Origin: Dendronephthya gigantea
Taxonomy: Eukaryota > Cnidaria > Anthozoa > Malacalcyonacea > Nephtheidae
NCBI RefSeq assembly: GCF_004324835.1
Contig: NW_021163019.1
Span: forward strand, 1,588,501 to 1,652,500
DNA: 64,000 bases
Direction: 5' to 3'
The notes under the pieces were generated by a model, which worked only from the letters and a program-made list of their open reading frames with translations, made no database searches and had not been told where the DNA came from. The translations under genes and the position numbers were made by a program. Shown here one piece after another: positions 37,901 to 48,615 of the stretch. How positions within the stretch are numbered: the first letter of the stretch is position 1; the number at the start of each line of letters is the position of its first letter.

Positions 37901-37956
37901 CTTTCTAACAAGTATTCCTCTTCCTCTGTCAAAGGTCCGCCACTGAAGCTGGACAT
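34939..37956 (-). CDS. NELFE: Negative elongation factor E (NELF-E), RRM protein
   Basis: Many short minus-strand exons. The N-terminus MSSFSGGPLTEEEEYLLERF (ATG at 37956) is followed by KKLLQKLKEKAETK and SITPEDAKKKAEMLVASG. Next come segments matching the NELF-E middle region (HSDISAMKEMYN, then SFVKSREN). The RRM is GNTVFIKGYGLTEEIVKKEF, GTVTDVHFERDRKFGFVTY and DEAQKTIDEMNGEKVGG. The C-terminus ends RELQRYGDGDDFF. The intron after TIDE is confirmed because the next exon (MNGEKVGGVFVQVSFARRQ) completes the RRM. By family knowledge NELF-E is the RNA-binding subunit of the NELF complex that pauses RNA polymerase II. The long Arg-Asp tract of vertebrate NELF-E is reduced to a few residues (GYRDYNRGYREPRK). 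HNRNPC-like RRM proteins are the main alternative. Confidence 0.8.
36024..36266. repeat. MITE family A, copy 2 (243 bp, more diverged)
   Basis: It lies in a NELF-E intron. The ends are GGGGCCAGTTGTATTAA and CTTATCCACCATTTAAGCTAAAC...CAACCACCCC, matching the inverted ends of the copies at 23236 and 56955. The left arm has lost the TTTAGCTTAAACGG segment, so this copy looks older or internally rearranged. Confidence 0.75.
36292..36444. repeat. hAT-type MITE, 153 bp, with 8-bp target-site duplication
   Basis: The ends CAGTGGCGTAGCCAGCC and GGCTGGCTACGCCACTG are inverted repeats; the pairing continues to CTAAAT. The element is flanked by a perfect direct repeat CTTTTCCC at 36284-36291 and 36445-36452. 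An 8-bp duplication and a CAGTGGCGTAGC terminus are hallmarks of hAT elements. The AT-rich core has no transposase. It sits in the same NELF-E intron as MITE A copy 2. Confidence 0.92.
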
Positions 37957-38284
37957 TTTTGTCTTTTAACACACAATTTGTTGGCGTTTTCAAAAACCTC
38001 ACTCCTTGCAAGCGGCCATCTTGAACTTCCCTGAACTTCAACTCTTGCAAAACCAGCCACAAATGTACCTTCCTATCCACGAGCATGACGTAATGCACCC
38101 ATAGAATTGCTCCCATATGCTCCCATACGTCCTCCCATACCGGAAATTAGAATCCAGAAAGTAAAACTACCAAAAATAAACAATATTTATATTTTTTAAA
38201 GAGGGGAATTTTTGTATATCGTATCGTGTTTTGTTTCATTTTAACGTTTCAGTGTCAGTTTTTATATATCTTGGTCGAATAAAG
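37957..38284. promoter_or_regulatory. Shared promoter region between NELF-E and the CARD gene
   Basis: The start codons of the divergent genes are 328 bases apart. The left part next to the NELF-E start is GC-richer than the rest. No TATA box is evident on either strand within the expected distance. Confidence 0.5.
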
Positions 38285-39486
38285 ATGGTGAACAGGGAGA
38301 TAAAATTTCAGGTAATTATGAAACAATCTATTTTAATATTTTGGGTTGACTTTCAGACAGCAAAATACTATTGAGATATTCCTGGTTTAAAAAAGTTAGT
38401 GATTTGTCTAGTTAATAAGTTGCTAACTAGTTACTTATCTATGCTATGGCACACTTCTGTTAACCCATTAACTGTCAACTTTCACTTTTAAATAAAATCA
38501 TCTGGCATTTTTAAACAAACTATGATTTTTTAATGGCTAGGTGCTTGAGAAATTACGAGAAAGCTTAGTTCAAGATATGCAGCCAGAAAAACACTTTGAC
38601 TTTCTGAGATCGAAAACAGTTCTTGATGAAGAGGACTGTGAGGAAATCACTGCAAAGACGACTCGAAGAAAGAAAGCGGGCTTACTACTTGACATACTTA
38701 TGACCAAAGGAGAAAATGCATTTGATTATTTCTGTGAATCATTCATTGTATGTGGAAGAACACAACTTCATTTACTTAACCTAATATTAGATGCATATGA
38801 AGAACAGATTTCAGAGAATGAAGGTATCAGTGAAAAGTTTACTCTACTAGTCTGCTGCGTACGTTAGGAAAATATCCACCTTTGGGTCATCACTGCTTTC
38901 CTCTCTCTTACTTTTCTGACAAACACATCTATAAAGCCCATTCTCCACTAGGCAAATTTATTCACGCGAACAGATAAAATGTAGGAAGTGATTCTACTTT
39001 TTTGTAGCGATTTTTTTTGCAAACTAATCACATCATGTAATCTACCAACATCTCACAACCTCACATAATTGTCTATGTTGCAGTTGAATCATTTGCAAGA
39101 ACCCAGGAAGAGTTTTTTAACAAAGATATCTTAAATGAACAATTACCCCAGCCAGGGGAACCAGGTGCACCATGTTTACCAAGTCAAGTGATGCCATACC
39201 TAATAATGAGTGGTTAGTACTATACCAATGAGACAGGCATTCTGATTTCTTAGGCAGAGATATGATAACTATTTGTGCATAGCATATAGACATTTGATGC
39301 TAAGTTGTTTGAAGACGCTGCCACGTTGCTCCTTGGTTATATTAGATGTATGATACAAGCTTTGGTAATCACGATTCAAACAGGAAAATATTTTTCTGAT
39401 TATATATAGAACCACCAACAGAGATGAATGCCAGTATGATACCAAGCTATGAAGATATAACACCACCTCCACCATATTCAACTTAG
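38285..39486 (+). CDS. BCL10-like CARD protein with a C-terminal PPPY motif, 171 aa
   Basis: Four exons (38285-38311, 38541-38823, 39084-39212, 39410-39486) in consistent phase. Residues about 10-100 form a CARD: VLEKLRESLVQDM, EKHFDFLRSKTVLDEEDCEE and RKKAGLLLDILMTKG. The middle of this closely resembles the BCL10 CARD (ERHFDHLRAKKILSREDTEE in human, from memory). A short acidic linker and a Pro-rich segment follow. The protein ends SYEDITPPPPYST, containing PPPY, the classical ligand of WW domains in NEDD4-type ubiquitin ligases. By family knowledge CARD adaptors polymerise with CARD partners upstream of NF-kB. Its partner is unknown. A polyadenylation hexamer follows at about 39563. Confidence 0.85.
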
Positions 39487-39685
39487 TAATTAGATATTGA
39501 TATAAATGTACAAAGAGTATACATTGCATTGAATCCCATGTACATAATGTTGTAAAGTACTAGAATAAACGATGTTATTAAACTAATTTTCAAACAAATT
39601 TGTTTTGAAAACTTTTTTCCTAAACTTTTTCGAATTCATGCTTGTTCTTGTGATCGCTCCAGTTTCATGCGCGCTCAAATTCAAA

Positions 39686-42600
39686 ATGGTGGAACAGAAA
39701 GAAAATCTGGATTTAGCTAGTAATAGTGAGGAGTGGAGTTTAAAACGTTTCTATTTACGAAAATATTTAATAGTTTTTGCACAAGAGCACGTACATTTTC
39801 GCTTGGAGGTATGAATATTTACTGCCTGTGGCCTTCAATGTTTCTATGAAATTTTCTTTGAATTTAATACCAGTTTCCACTCATGAGTCATGACAGTATC
39901 AAAAAATATTTGGTAGGAGTTGTTCTCAATCTGCTCGCTTTTTGACATCTCAATTGATGAGCAATGGCAATCTTTGCAGCAGAAGAATGAGGCAAGTACG
40001 ATATTTCAAACGAATATTTTATATAATTGATATAAACAACTTTGGTTGATAAATCTATTCTCCACAGACTCCATTTGTTGTCATTGAGTTAGAAAATGAC
40101 GGAGCAGCCAAGCAGATTGCATCAAGATCGATATTAATCAAGTAATTACAGTGATGCATAATGTGTAGCACCCAACAGTCCCTGCTTTTTGGTACAATTG
40201 TGTTTTTTGTGGAATAATTTATATGCTTCTCATGCAGATCAATTTTCAAACTGTATGGGTGTGCAGATAATTTAGAAGAATTGGTTGAAATTCTGAAGCA
40301 GTATAATGTTAATGACATTGTGAGTAAAACATTTCGACCTGAAATCTAAAGCCAATTCAAGTTTACATCTATTTCACTAACTTGAGCACATAAATATCAA
40401 CTGTATATAGTATTTCTTTCAAGCTAGTATCTTCAAGGAATGATTGATGATACCTTTAAAATCAATGTTGAAAGTTTTAACAAGAAATTAAGCCATGAGA
40501 AGAAACTACATTATATTGAGGTATGTACATGTTAGCTTGCATGATCCAGTTACACCAACCCAACGGCCGCCACCTTCACTCACGTCCAACTCATACAGCT
40601 GACTTGCTGGCAATTCTCTATGTTTTAGAGTTTGTCATTTTTACCTCATACTGGTGAAGTTGACCTGAGAAATCCAGGCACAATATTTTCATTGTTGTTG
40701 GACTTCAGCACTGAACAGATGTTACATCAGCTTACTAAACTTCTCTTTGGAAGACTGGTATGTTTTAATAAGTGGAAAACTCTAGCTCAACTGCAGACAT
40801 CAGAGTATATACTCTCTGACATAATGACTTCAACCAAATCTTCATTCTGTCTGGTGTTAATATCAACTCCCAGTATGTCTGGTATTGTACAATCCTGTTT
40901 GAGTTTGTCTACCTGAACTTCCAGGTTTCAAATGGTCAGCGTCACCTGATTAAGAAATATTCCCTGAAGACTAGACATTTTATCGGCAACACATCAATGG
41001 ACGCTCAACTAGCACTTCTAATGGCAAACATGGCAAAGGTAGATAGCTATGGTCGCATTCTTCAACTCCAGTTTTATACAACAAATCCCAGCACTCTTTT
41101 ACTGCTTATTTAGTGTAAGGATGACAGCTTAGTTTATGATCCGTTTGTTGGAACAGGTATGGTTCTTATAATTAACTCTTGTACTAGCCTGCGCACAGAC
41201 GTAATTTTACGTGTATATTACGTCTGTGCGCAGGCTACTCTTGTACTAGCAATGATTTCATCCTGATCAGTACTGCATATACTCAAAGATCACCTTGCAT
41301 GAGACTTGGATTTGAGAAATATTTCTGTCATGCCCATTCCATTTGTTTCATTTCCTGGTGTTGAATTGTTACCTAAGTTTTTATGTTAGCAAAACCTGTA
41401 TATTAAATCAAGATGTTTTTAGGAAGTATTCTGGTTGCTTGCTCTCATTTTGGCTCATATTCCTGCGGTAGTGATATTGACAGAACTTTACTGCTTGGAC
41501 GAGGTGATGACAGTTATCCAGTCATGTAGGCAGGATACGCAAGGTTTATAACAGGAACAACATCTTTTGTTTCCAGGCCATCCATCGAGAGCACAAGCAA
41601 AGGGAAAATGGCGAGGTAAAGTTAATCAGCCTATAGAGATCATTAATATGTATGACTGGGCAATGTTTGGCATCAATGACAATAAAACATACTGTCTTTG
41701 TTGAACATTGTCTTCACCAGCAGCTTTAGTTTTCTCTGTAGTTATACACTATAGTGGTCAGAATGCCAATTATGTGTACATTTCATTAGGAAAAGATGAA
41801 AGTGTCAGGTTGAACTTTAAAATGTACAGCCTTCTTCATCGCTACATCGATGTTTGGATGGGAGATCAAATGAATACTGCTTTAAGACCATGTCCAATGT
41901 TTGATGCCATTGTTACTGATCGTAAGTTTGCTTTGCAAAATGTTCAGCATCTTCTTTAGAGACTAATTTTACTTCAATTAAATGACGATAGCTGTTTAAA
42001 TGTTCCCTTTCTTTCTCTCAGCTCCTTATGGCATAAGAGAAGGCAGCAGAAAATTGGCAAAAGCAGTTGGTGATCAGAACAATGAAGTTGAGGAGGAAAT
42101 TGAAGGGTAACAATTTCGAAAACAATTAATTTGCTCTGATCCTTTGATCCTTAGTATTTGCATGCTCTGATCGATAGAATCTTTGTGTGCAAGATTTTTG
42201 CTTCCATAGGTTTAAGTTGCCATCCACGCAAAGTTGTCTCCTCTCAGATGCAATTTTCAATTTATTGGAATTTGCTGTTGCATTTCTTGTATTGCATGGT
42301 CGCCTTGTGTTCTGGTTACCGACTCATAGATCTACGTAAGTACTTCCACAAGAACACACATTGATTTGCTAGCAGCATATTTCCTGTTTATGTGAATATA
42401 TGGAAATTTAGCGATGTAGTAAAATGTTCCTTGGATATTTTGGTAGATTTTCTTTGCAAAATATTCCACTCCATCCATGTTTAAAGTTATTATATGTCAG
42501 TGAACAGAATCTATCAGCGAATGTGTCCAGACAATTGATAACGATGGAAAAGATCAGAGAACCACAGGTATGAATATAGAAGCAACCAAAGCAATTGGCA

Positions 42601-42738
42601 GTTGATTTTACGGTTTAATTTAAAGGTCTATTTCTTGTTCTTTAGAAAGATGATGCTGTGAGCATTAATGAACACTCTCGGATGATTCATGATCAGTTCC
42701 GAAATAAATATTTTAAAATGACGGATATGCCCGGATAA
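39686..42738 (+). CDS. TRMT11: tRNA (guanine-10-N2) methyltransferase TRMT11
   Basis: About 15 exons from the ATG at 39686 (first exon to 39808) to TAA at 42736-42738. The N-terminus carries the THUMP-related region (FLRK-type start KRFYLRKYLIVFAQEHVHFR). The Rossmann methyltransferase domain has the SAM motif DPFVGTGSILVACSHFGSY, GSDIDRTLLLGRG and the catalytic NPPY-type motif DPPYGIREGSRKLA. The C-terminal part LHPCLKLLYVSEQNLSANV and RQLITMEK matches the family. By family knowledge it methylates G10 of tRNAs with partner TRMT112. The second intron has a GC donor (AATGAG|GCAAGT at 39992), which the frame requires. It begins only 199 bases after the CARD stop codon. Confidence 0.95.
41186..41236. 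repeat. 51-base hairpin insertion with direct repeats
   Basis: It lies in a TRMT11 intron. AGCCTGCGCACAGACGTAAT pairs with ATTACGTCTGTGCGCAGGCT around a loop of about 11 bases. ACTCTTGTACT flanks it on both sides (41175-41185 and 41237-41247), and the match runs 3 more bases into the element end. It looks like a tiny foldback insertion with a target-site duplication of 11 bases or more. Confidence 0.75.
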
Positions 42739-43160
42739 TACTAAGAATGGATATGAGTGCTCAAAATGAAGACAAGATGTCTTATCAGAGTTGCTTAGTT
42801 TGTACACCTCAAAAATATCTGAACAATTCAAAGTGCTTTGCTGACAATCTTACCGGCTGTAAAAGGATATTGGCACCCTATCTTCATGCAATTACTAACC
42901 ATTCAACACCACCATAGAACTGCCTATTAAAAAGAATATTCAAAGAGATAATATGTAAAAATATTTATGTTTTTTATGTATAAAATAGCTATTAAAATTA
43001 ATTGAATTTGTTCTCATTAGTCTTGTCGTGCTTTCAGTAAGGTCAGGCCATATTAATATTGCTCCATTTGTGTTGCTGGGTGCTATAAAAATTAGCTCTT
43101 GGAACAAGAATTTGGCAATTGGTTAATGTATGTATTTACAATAAGCTTTTATACAAAACA
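42739..43160. other. Convergent 3' intergenic region, TRMT11 and RJL GTPase
   Basis: AT-rich 3' flanks of both genes. I see no further feature. Confidence 0.5.
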
Positions 43161-44387
43161 CTATTTCGGTTTGTTTTCATCACCAATCCATTTTGGTTTT
43201 ATAAGTCTTCTTTCTACAATTGCAGTCAACAGACCATTTAACAACTCTTTGACACCTGATTTAGAGGCTGCTGATGTTTCATAATAACTGCAACCATTCT
43301 GCTCAGCCCATTTCTTCCCCTCCTCAATACTGATCTGTCGGTTCAGTTTATCGCACTAAGTCCATAATAAAGTGTTAAGATTAGAATATGTCCATACTAA
43401 AGGTGTGTCTAGAGATATGCTTATACTGGAGAAGGGTACATCTTCTCAATTAGAGAGGTGTCTATAGAGAATTTCCTATTTGAAATGATCTATGTTTGGA
43501 AAATCAAATGCCTGCTTTAGAAAGATGTTCATATGGCAGAAATGTGCAATTCAACCGCAGATTTCACTCACCTTATTACCGATAACAATGACAACAGCTC
43601 CTTTTCCACCATTGTCGTAAAACTCTTCAAGCCAGCCATCCAGTTTCTCAAAAGATGTCCTGCTTGTCACATCAAATATGAGCATGCAACCCTATTGAAA
43701 TCAAACCGGTTAAACCAGTGTTTCCCTGCTTGCTATATATAGCTTGTCATGAGTTTATCATGCAAGCTTGCCTGTGTATCTCTATAAAGCTCAGTTCGAA
43801 TCAACTCATAATCTGGGTCACCTCCAAAGTCCCAGAAATTCACTCGATCTAAAAATAAAACCAAGCAGGTTCTTCATATATACATACAGCATACTTCTAA
43901 TACATGTATTTTGATATCTTACATTCAACTCCTTCCAATTCGTGAATTTTGAAACCTTGATGGAGATAAAACAGTTACTAAGTGTCAAATCTATGGATGA
44001 GTGTATTCAATGATGTTTAATAAACTCATGTTACCATAATCCACACCAACAGTTGCATGATACGACTTTGAAAACTATCAAAATGATATTTAAGAATCAA
44101 TTTAAACCTAGCCTATTTGAAGAATGAAGATCAATGATATAAAAACACCCTACACACACTTCATACCTTTTTGTCGCAAAAACTTCGAACTAGACTTGTT
44201 TTACCAACGCTTTCACTACCAAGACCAACCAGCTGTCAAAAATATAAATGGTGACATTATTGAACAATACTACGGTTACTACGCACACCAGTGAATAAAA
44301 ATACTCAATTAAAAAACTTACCTTAATCCAAAATATTGGTCCAATGATCTCTCTCGTTGATCTAATCTTAATAGATTTGTCATCCAT
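43161..44387 (-). CDS. RJL/RBJ-family small GTPase without a J domain
   Basis: Seven exons. The first two are 44322-44387 (MDDKSIKIRSTREIIGPIF) and 44167-44232, which gives the P-loop GLGSESVGKTS. Next come SYHATVGVDYGFKIHEL, then VNFWDFGGDPDYELIRTELY and RDTQ joined to GCMLIFDVTSRTSFEKLDGW. GNK/CDK (guanine specificity) and ETSA follow, and the protein stops after WIGDENKPK (TAG at 43161). The TVGVDYG and RDTQG blocks match DNAJC27 (RBJ), but there is no J domain after the G domain. Switch II lacks the catalytic Gln (GGDPD), as is usual for this family. The intron after RDTQ uses a GC donor (ACACAG|GCAAGC). There is no C-terminal prenylation cysteine. Confidence 0.85.
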
Positions 44388-45360
44388 TTTGTAGAAAAAT
44401 GAGCAATGTATATTTTTTATCTTACAAGGAAGTGAAGGAACAAAATAAACACAGCCATAATTTGCTACATTTGTTGTAGCAACACAGTTACTAGTCTCTA
44501 AGATATCGGGGATTCGGATTCGGGGTACTCTATAACCCCGATGGTATCTCATTGCCGGTGTTGACTTGGAATTCCGGGGGTGTCCGTCGCAAAGCGTAGT
44601 ATTTTATTGAAAAAGAGTTACAATGTCTGATCGATTTCATCGACTTTCAACTGAATCTGGTTAAAAATCACAATTGTACCGTCTAATTTCACTTTGAAAC
44701 GCGACTGAGTTAGCTTTGAGGCATTAGAGAGCGATTTCATTAAGCAGAGCCCAAGTCATTACGCCAGCAAGCGCAAACCTTGTTTTCCATTGCTTCTGCA
44801 GTTGTGTATACAGTCCTTCTACATGCAAGCAATATTTCTTTATCAAGAAGCAATCTATACATAAGAATATCATCTATAGGGAGAATGATTACAGGATTAT
44901 TTAGTTTCTAAATTAGTAAACTGATTTCAGTCAACAACCTGTTCGGACCTGATAACGCCAAGTGAATAGATTAAAATTGAAACCAAAATTGTTTTGTCTT
45001 TGTCGTTGTAATGTTTGGTCTTTAAAATAAACTAAAGTTATAAATACATAGCTTGTTTATTTGTAAACATATCTGACTTGGCATCTGAAGTTCATCTGCG
45101 CCGTCAGCAAAGGGAAAATCAGTGGATCATTAAAAGATGAAGGCATGTTTGTACTAGATAACCAAGAACTCGTGAATTAGACAAACTAGTCTGCCTAGCA
45201 ATTATAGTGTCTAGGCACTAGAAAACCTAAAATTGAGATTTCAACTATTGATACGACCAGTTTTAAGTGACACAGATTGACAGACGTGTTGTCAAGCTGA
45301 CATCTGACTCAGACTGGGATTCATATTGAGAGTTCATTTGACTCAAGCGAGGAGCAAGCA
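44388..45360. other. Intergenic region upstream of GPCR 1
   Basis: This is an AT-rich region holding the promoter of the RJL GTPase (left) and presumably of the GPCR (right). TATAAATACAT near 45038 is a possible TATA box for the receptor gene, but it is over 300 bases from the start codon. Confidence 0.4.
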
Positions 45361-46670
45361 ATGTGTGTAAGCAGTTTTGAGATTCCTCCAGAGCCTAGCT
45401 CAGGCCTGAAGTTGATACTGGGGATATCTTTTTTGTTAACTGTCGTCATTGGTTTTCTTGGAAACGTCGTTTCCATAGCGATACTTGCGAAGGTGTTACG
45501 ATCACGTCAAACCGTACCGAACGCTTTAATCTTCATACTGGCATGTGTTGACCTCTTGACGATCATCCTAGGTTTTGGGCCGGCACTGTTGAATTATCTC
45601 AGCGGTCTTAGTATTGCGCACGCGCCGCTGTGTAACTTCCAGGGCGCCACGCTCAACTTTCTTTACCTCATGTCAATAACCCTTGTGACTTGTTTGAGTT
45701 TTGACAGATATTTAGCCTTGTTCACACCTTTCTTCTACAAAGCAAACTCTGTCTTCAACTGCAAAAAGCTATCATTCACGCTTCTCCTATTCTGTTGTTT
45801 CGCCATGATTATTAGTCTCCTACCAAGTTTTGGAGCAGGGAGACGTGTCTTACAGTATCCAGGGACATTTTGCACCATTGAATTAAACCCTAAAGACTTG
45901 GGAGGAAAAATCACTTTAAATACAAATTTGGCATTTCTGCTGTTCTGCACGATGATCATTGTCTTATGCAATGCAGCAGTCTCGTGGAAAAGCTTCCAGA
46001 TGCTCAACCGATCCAGAGAACGACAACCGAGTGTAGACAACGAGGAAATGGGGTCGATTTTGAGTGTTTGCACAACTGATGAATGCCAATTCTTGAAATT
46101 AAGTATGATTGTGATGACGTTATTTCTACTTTGTTGGACTCTGTTTATGGTAAGCTATCCCCAAGCCTCCAGAGCGAATATCGCAGTGCTTTGCAGACTA
46201 CGATAGTATAGGCGATTTTTTGTAACCCAAGAATGTCAAGTCTTTTTACAAATCACATCTTTAAACCATAGATTAGAGTGATCCTGATTCAAACTGGTCA
46301 TCCATTCAACAACTGTTGGGATATGATAGGATATCGGCTGGTCACCCTTCACACCCTATGTAATCCATGGATATATCTTCTCACGCGAAGACAGTACCGC
46401 AGAGGCTTGTGGTACATTGTTAAAGTGTCTGTGAATCGTATCACCTGCAGGGAACTATGCACTACGCAAAGAAACCTGGGTGAGTAAATTAACCTAATAT
46501 TCTTCATTTCCTGGCCTCGGCAGTACAAGTGCATGATTTCTATGTTTTTTTTTGGTTCAGAAGACATACTGGGTTTGCCGACAACAAAAATTCGACAGAA
46601 AAATGAAATACAACCTGAAAATGAAGATCCTTTACTACGGTCAAAATCTCGCTGGGTAAAGAGAAGTTAA
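45361..46670 (+). CDS. Prostanoid-receptor-like class A GPCR, 368 aa
   Basis: Three exons (45361-46149, 46272-46479, 46561-46670) in consistent phase. Seven hydrophobic segments are visible, starting ILGISFLLTVVIGFLGNVVS (TM1 with GN). TM2 contains LACVDLL and TM3 ends CLSFDRYLALFTPFFY, like the ERCLALTHPYFY of EP receptors. The second loop QYPGTFCTIEL matches the prostanoid motif QYPGTWCF with Trp to Phe. TM7 is GYRLVTLHTLCNPWIYLL, with Arg exactly ten residues before the Pro, as in vertebrate EP receptors. The tail is short and basic (SRWVKRS). Family knowledge suggests coupling to prostaglandin-like lipids; the ligand is unknown. The only intron in the membrane region falls just before TM7, near the place reported for prostanoid receptor genes. 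Confidence 0.85.
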
Positions 46671-48615
46671 AATGGCAAAACATCCATTTGATAAAACTGA
46701 AAATGATAAGCTATAGTAACCAGGAGACGTTTTTTCGATTGAGGAACTTTTGTTTCTACGAGACATTAGAAGATTTTGAGACATTGGTCGCTTTCATTTA
46801 TACGTTAAAAACGGCTAGACCGGTACTGTTGTATTTCAGTACTGAGACATATTACAGTATTTTAGAGTGTTTCAATAACTCCATATTCACGTTTACATGG
46901 CTATATTTTTAACGAAATTCTCTACTTCAGTTCAAAATATTGCCGGCCTGACTATTTTGGCCGCTTAGAATCCATAAAAGTGATAAAACTGATTGACACA
47001 TTAGTTTTCAAAATGAACTTAACTGATTAAACTGACTGATAAACCAACGCAATCAGAAGGCATTTTGAAACATAGTTAATTTAAATTGTCATTCACTGCA
47101 CGAATTTAACTGAAATTCATATGGCATCGACACAAGTTGACATGCAATAAGGACACGTAAAACAGACCCATTATGTTTGTGTAGAAATTAACGCTATACA
47201 AAACAGATCTGCCTCAATACTTTTGAAAAAGTTATATTTTGCCTAATCTAAAATCCAGATAACGAGGCGGAATAATCTTTTTTCATAATGATGTTTGTTA
47301 GAAATGTTCGAGGAATAATTAACATATAGTTGAAAAGACACTCTTTGAATGAGGGAGTTTGAAATACTGGATTTCTTTGTTCACAGCAAACATTTGTTAT
47401 TCATGCAATAAGATGTTACAGAGTATAATCACTGCGTACACTTGCAATATAACTGCTCATTCGTCAGACTAACGGCAACCATTATTAACGTTTGCACCTG
47501 CCATGATGTTTCTCAAAGACAGATGAAGTATATACCGTGTAACATACATACATGGGATGGTTTTTATTATCAAGTAAGTGCATAAAGTGTTCGCATTTTT
47601 CATTAAATCATAGAAAAATATATCTAGGATTATAAAGCAAATATCAAAGAGGCGGTGAGATATATTAAGTTCGGTCAGTCAATTGTCTGAAGACACCTGT
47701 AATATTCATAAAAATCGCAAATAGTTTCTTTCGGTTTATGAAGTGAATGCACCTTAAAAAAGAAGTCTACAAAACCATATTAAATTTTAATAGAGAAAGA
47801 AGTACAAAGTATTAAATCTTAATAGAAAAAGAAGTACAGACTATATAAAATTATTGAGATTATATCTCGTTATTATTAAAATCGATGTTTTTAATTATCC
47901 TGCATGTAACAAAGTATTTCTTGTTAAGAAGCCTACCGCAAAGGATATGTGACAGTATATCATTTAAACATAGCTCGATGTTGTTAGAAGCGTTTTGATT
48001 GGTTCCGCACTTATGAACCTCGTTTCCACGGTAATTATGCGACAATTGTTTAAGTTATAATAACTCTTTATGTGACCGTCGACCGACCCCTTCTACAGCA
48101 GTGCCAAAAGCTTATGCTGACATTCACATAAAAAAAATCGTCGTAAAATGTCTGCGAAGCTGTCTCAAAAGCATTCTAAAGACGGAGCCTTAATAAATTC
48201 GTTCTCTTTGGGAAGCGGCCGCTTTTTTTTGGACTGAAACAGGGGATTTAAAGCAAGAGTGTCAAGAAATAAGAAATTCACTGCAAAGCGACGTCATCTT
48301 ACAGTGTAATTACTGAGTTTGATTTTTGTTTAAAATTACAGCCGAAAAACGAAGGACACCTACCCTGCATGTCACCAAGAGGACTTGAAAATTCGTCGTG
48401 AAATATATCGTCATCTTCTAGGGCGACAACTAGAAGATAAAAAGGAGTTGAATTATGTAACCTCGTCATCATCTGACGAAAACTTGTGTGTTGTTATACT
48501 TGGATAACACGTCCACGTGAAAACTGAAAAGGTAAACTTTAAAAAGTAATATCTGTGTAAAAGCGTTAAAATAAACGAAGATTAATGCTGTAAAAGCTGA
48601 GAAAAACTAGAAGAG
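46671..48615. other. Intergenic region between the two GPCR genes
   Basis: 1.9 kb of AT-rich sequence. A small inverted repeat (ATCTTCTAG/CTAGAAGAT, about 48415-48440) lies near the start of GPCR 2. I see no coding exon. Confidence 0.5.
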
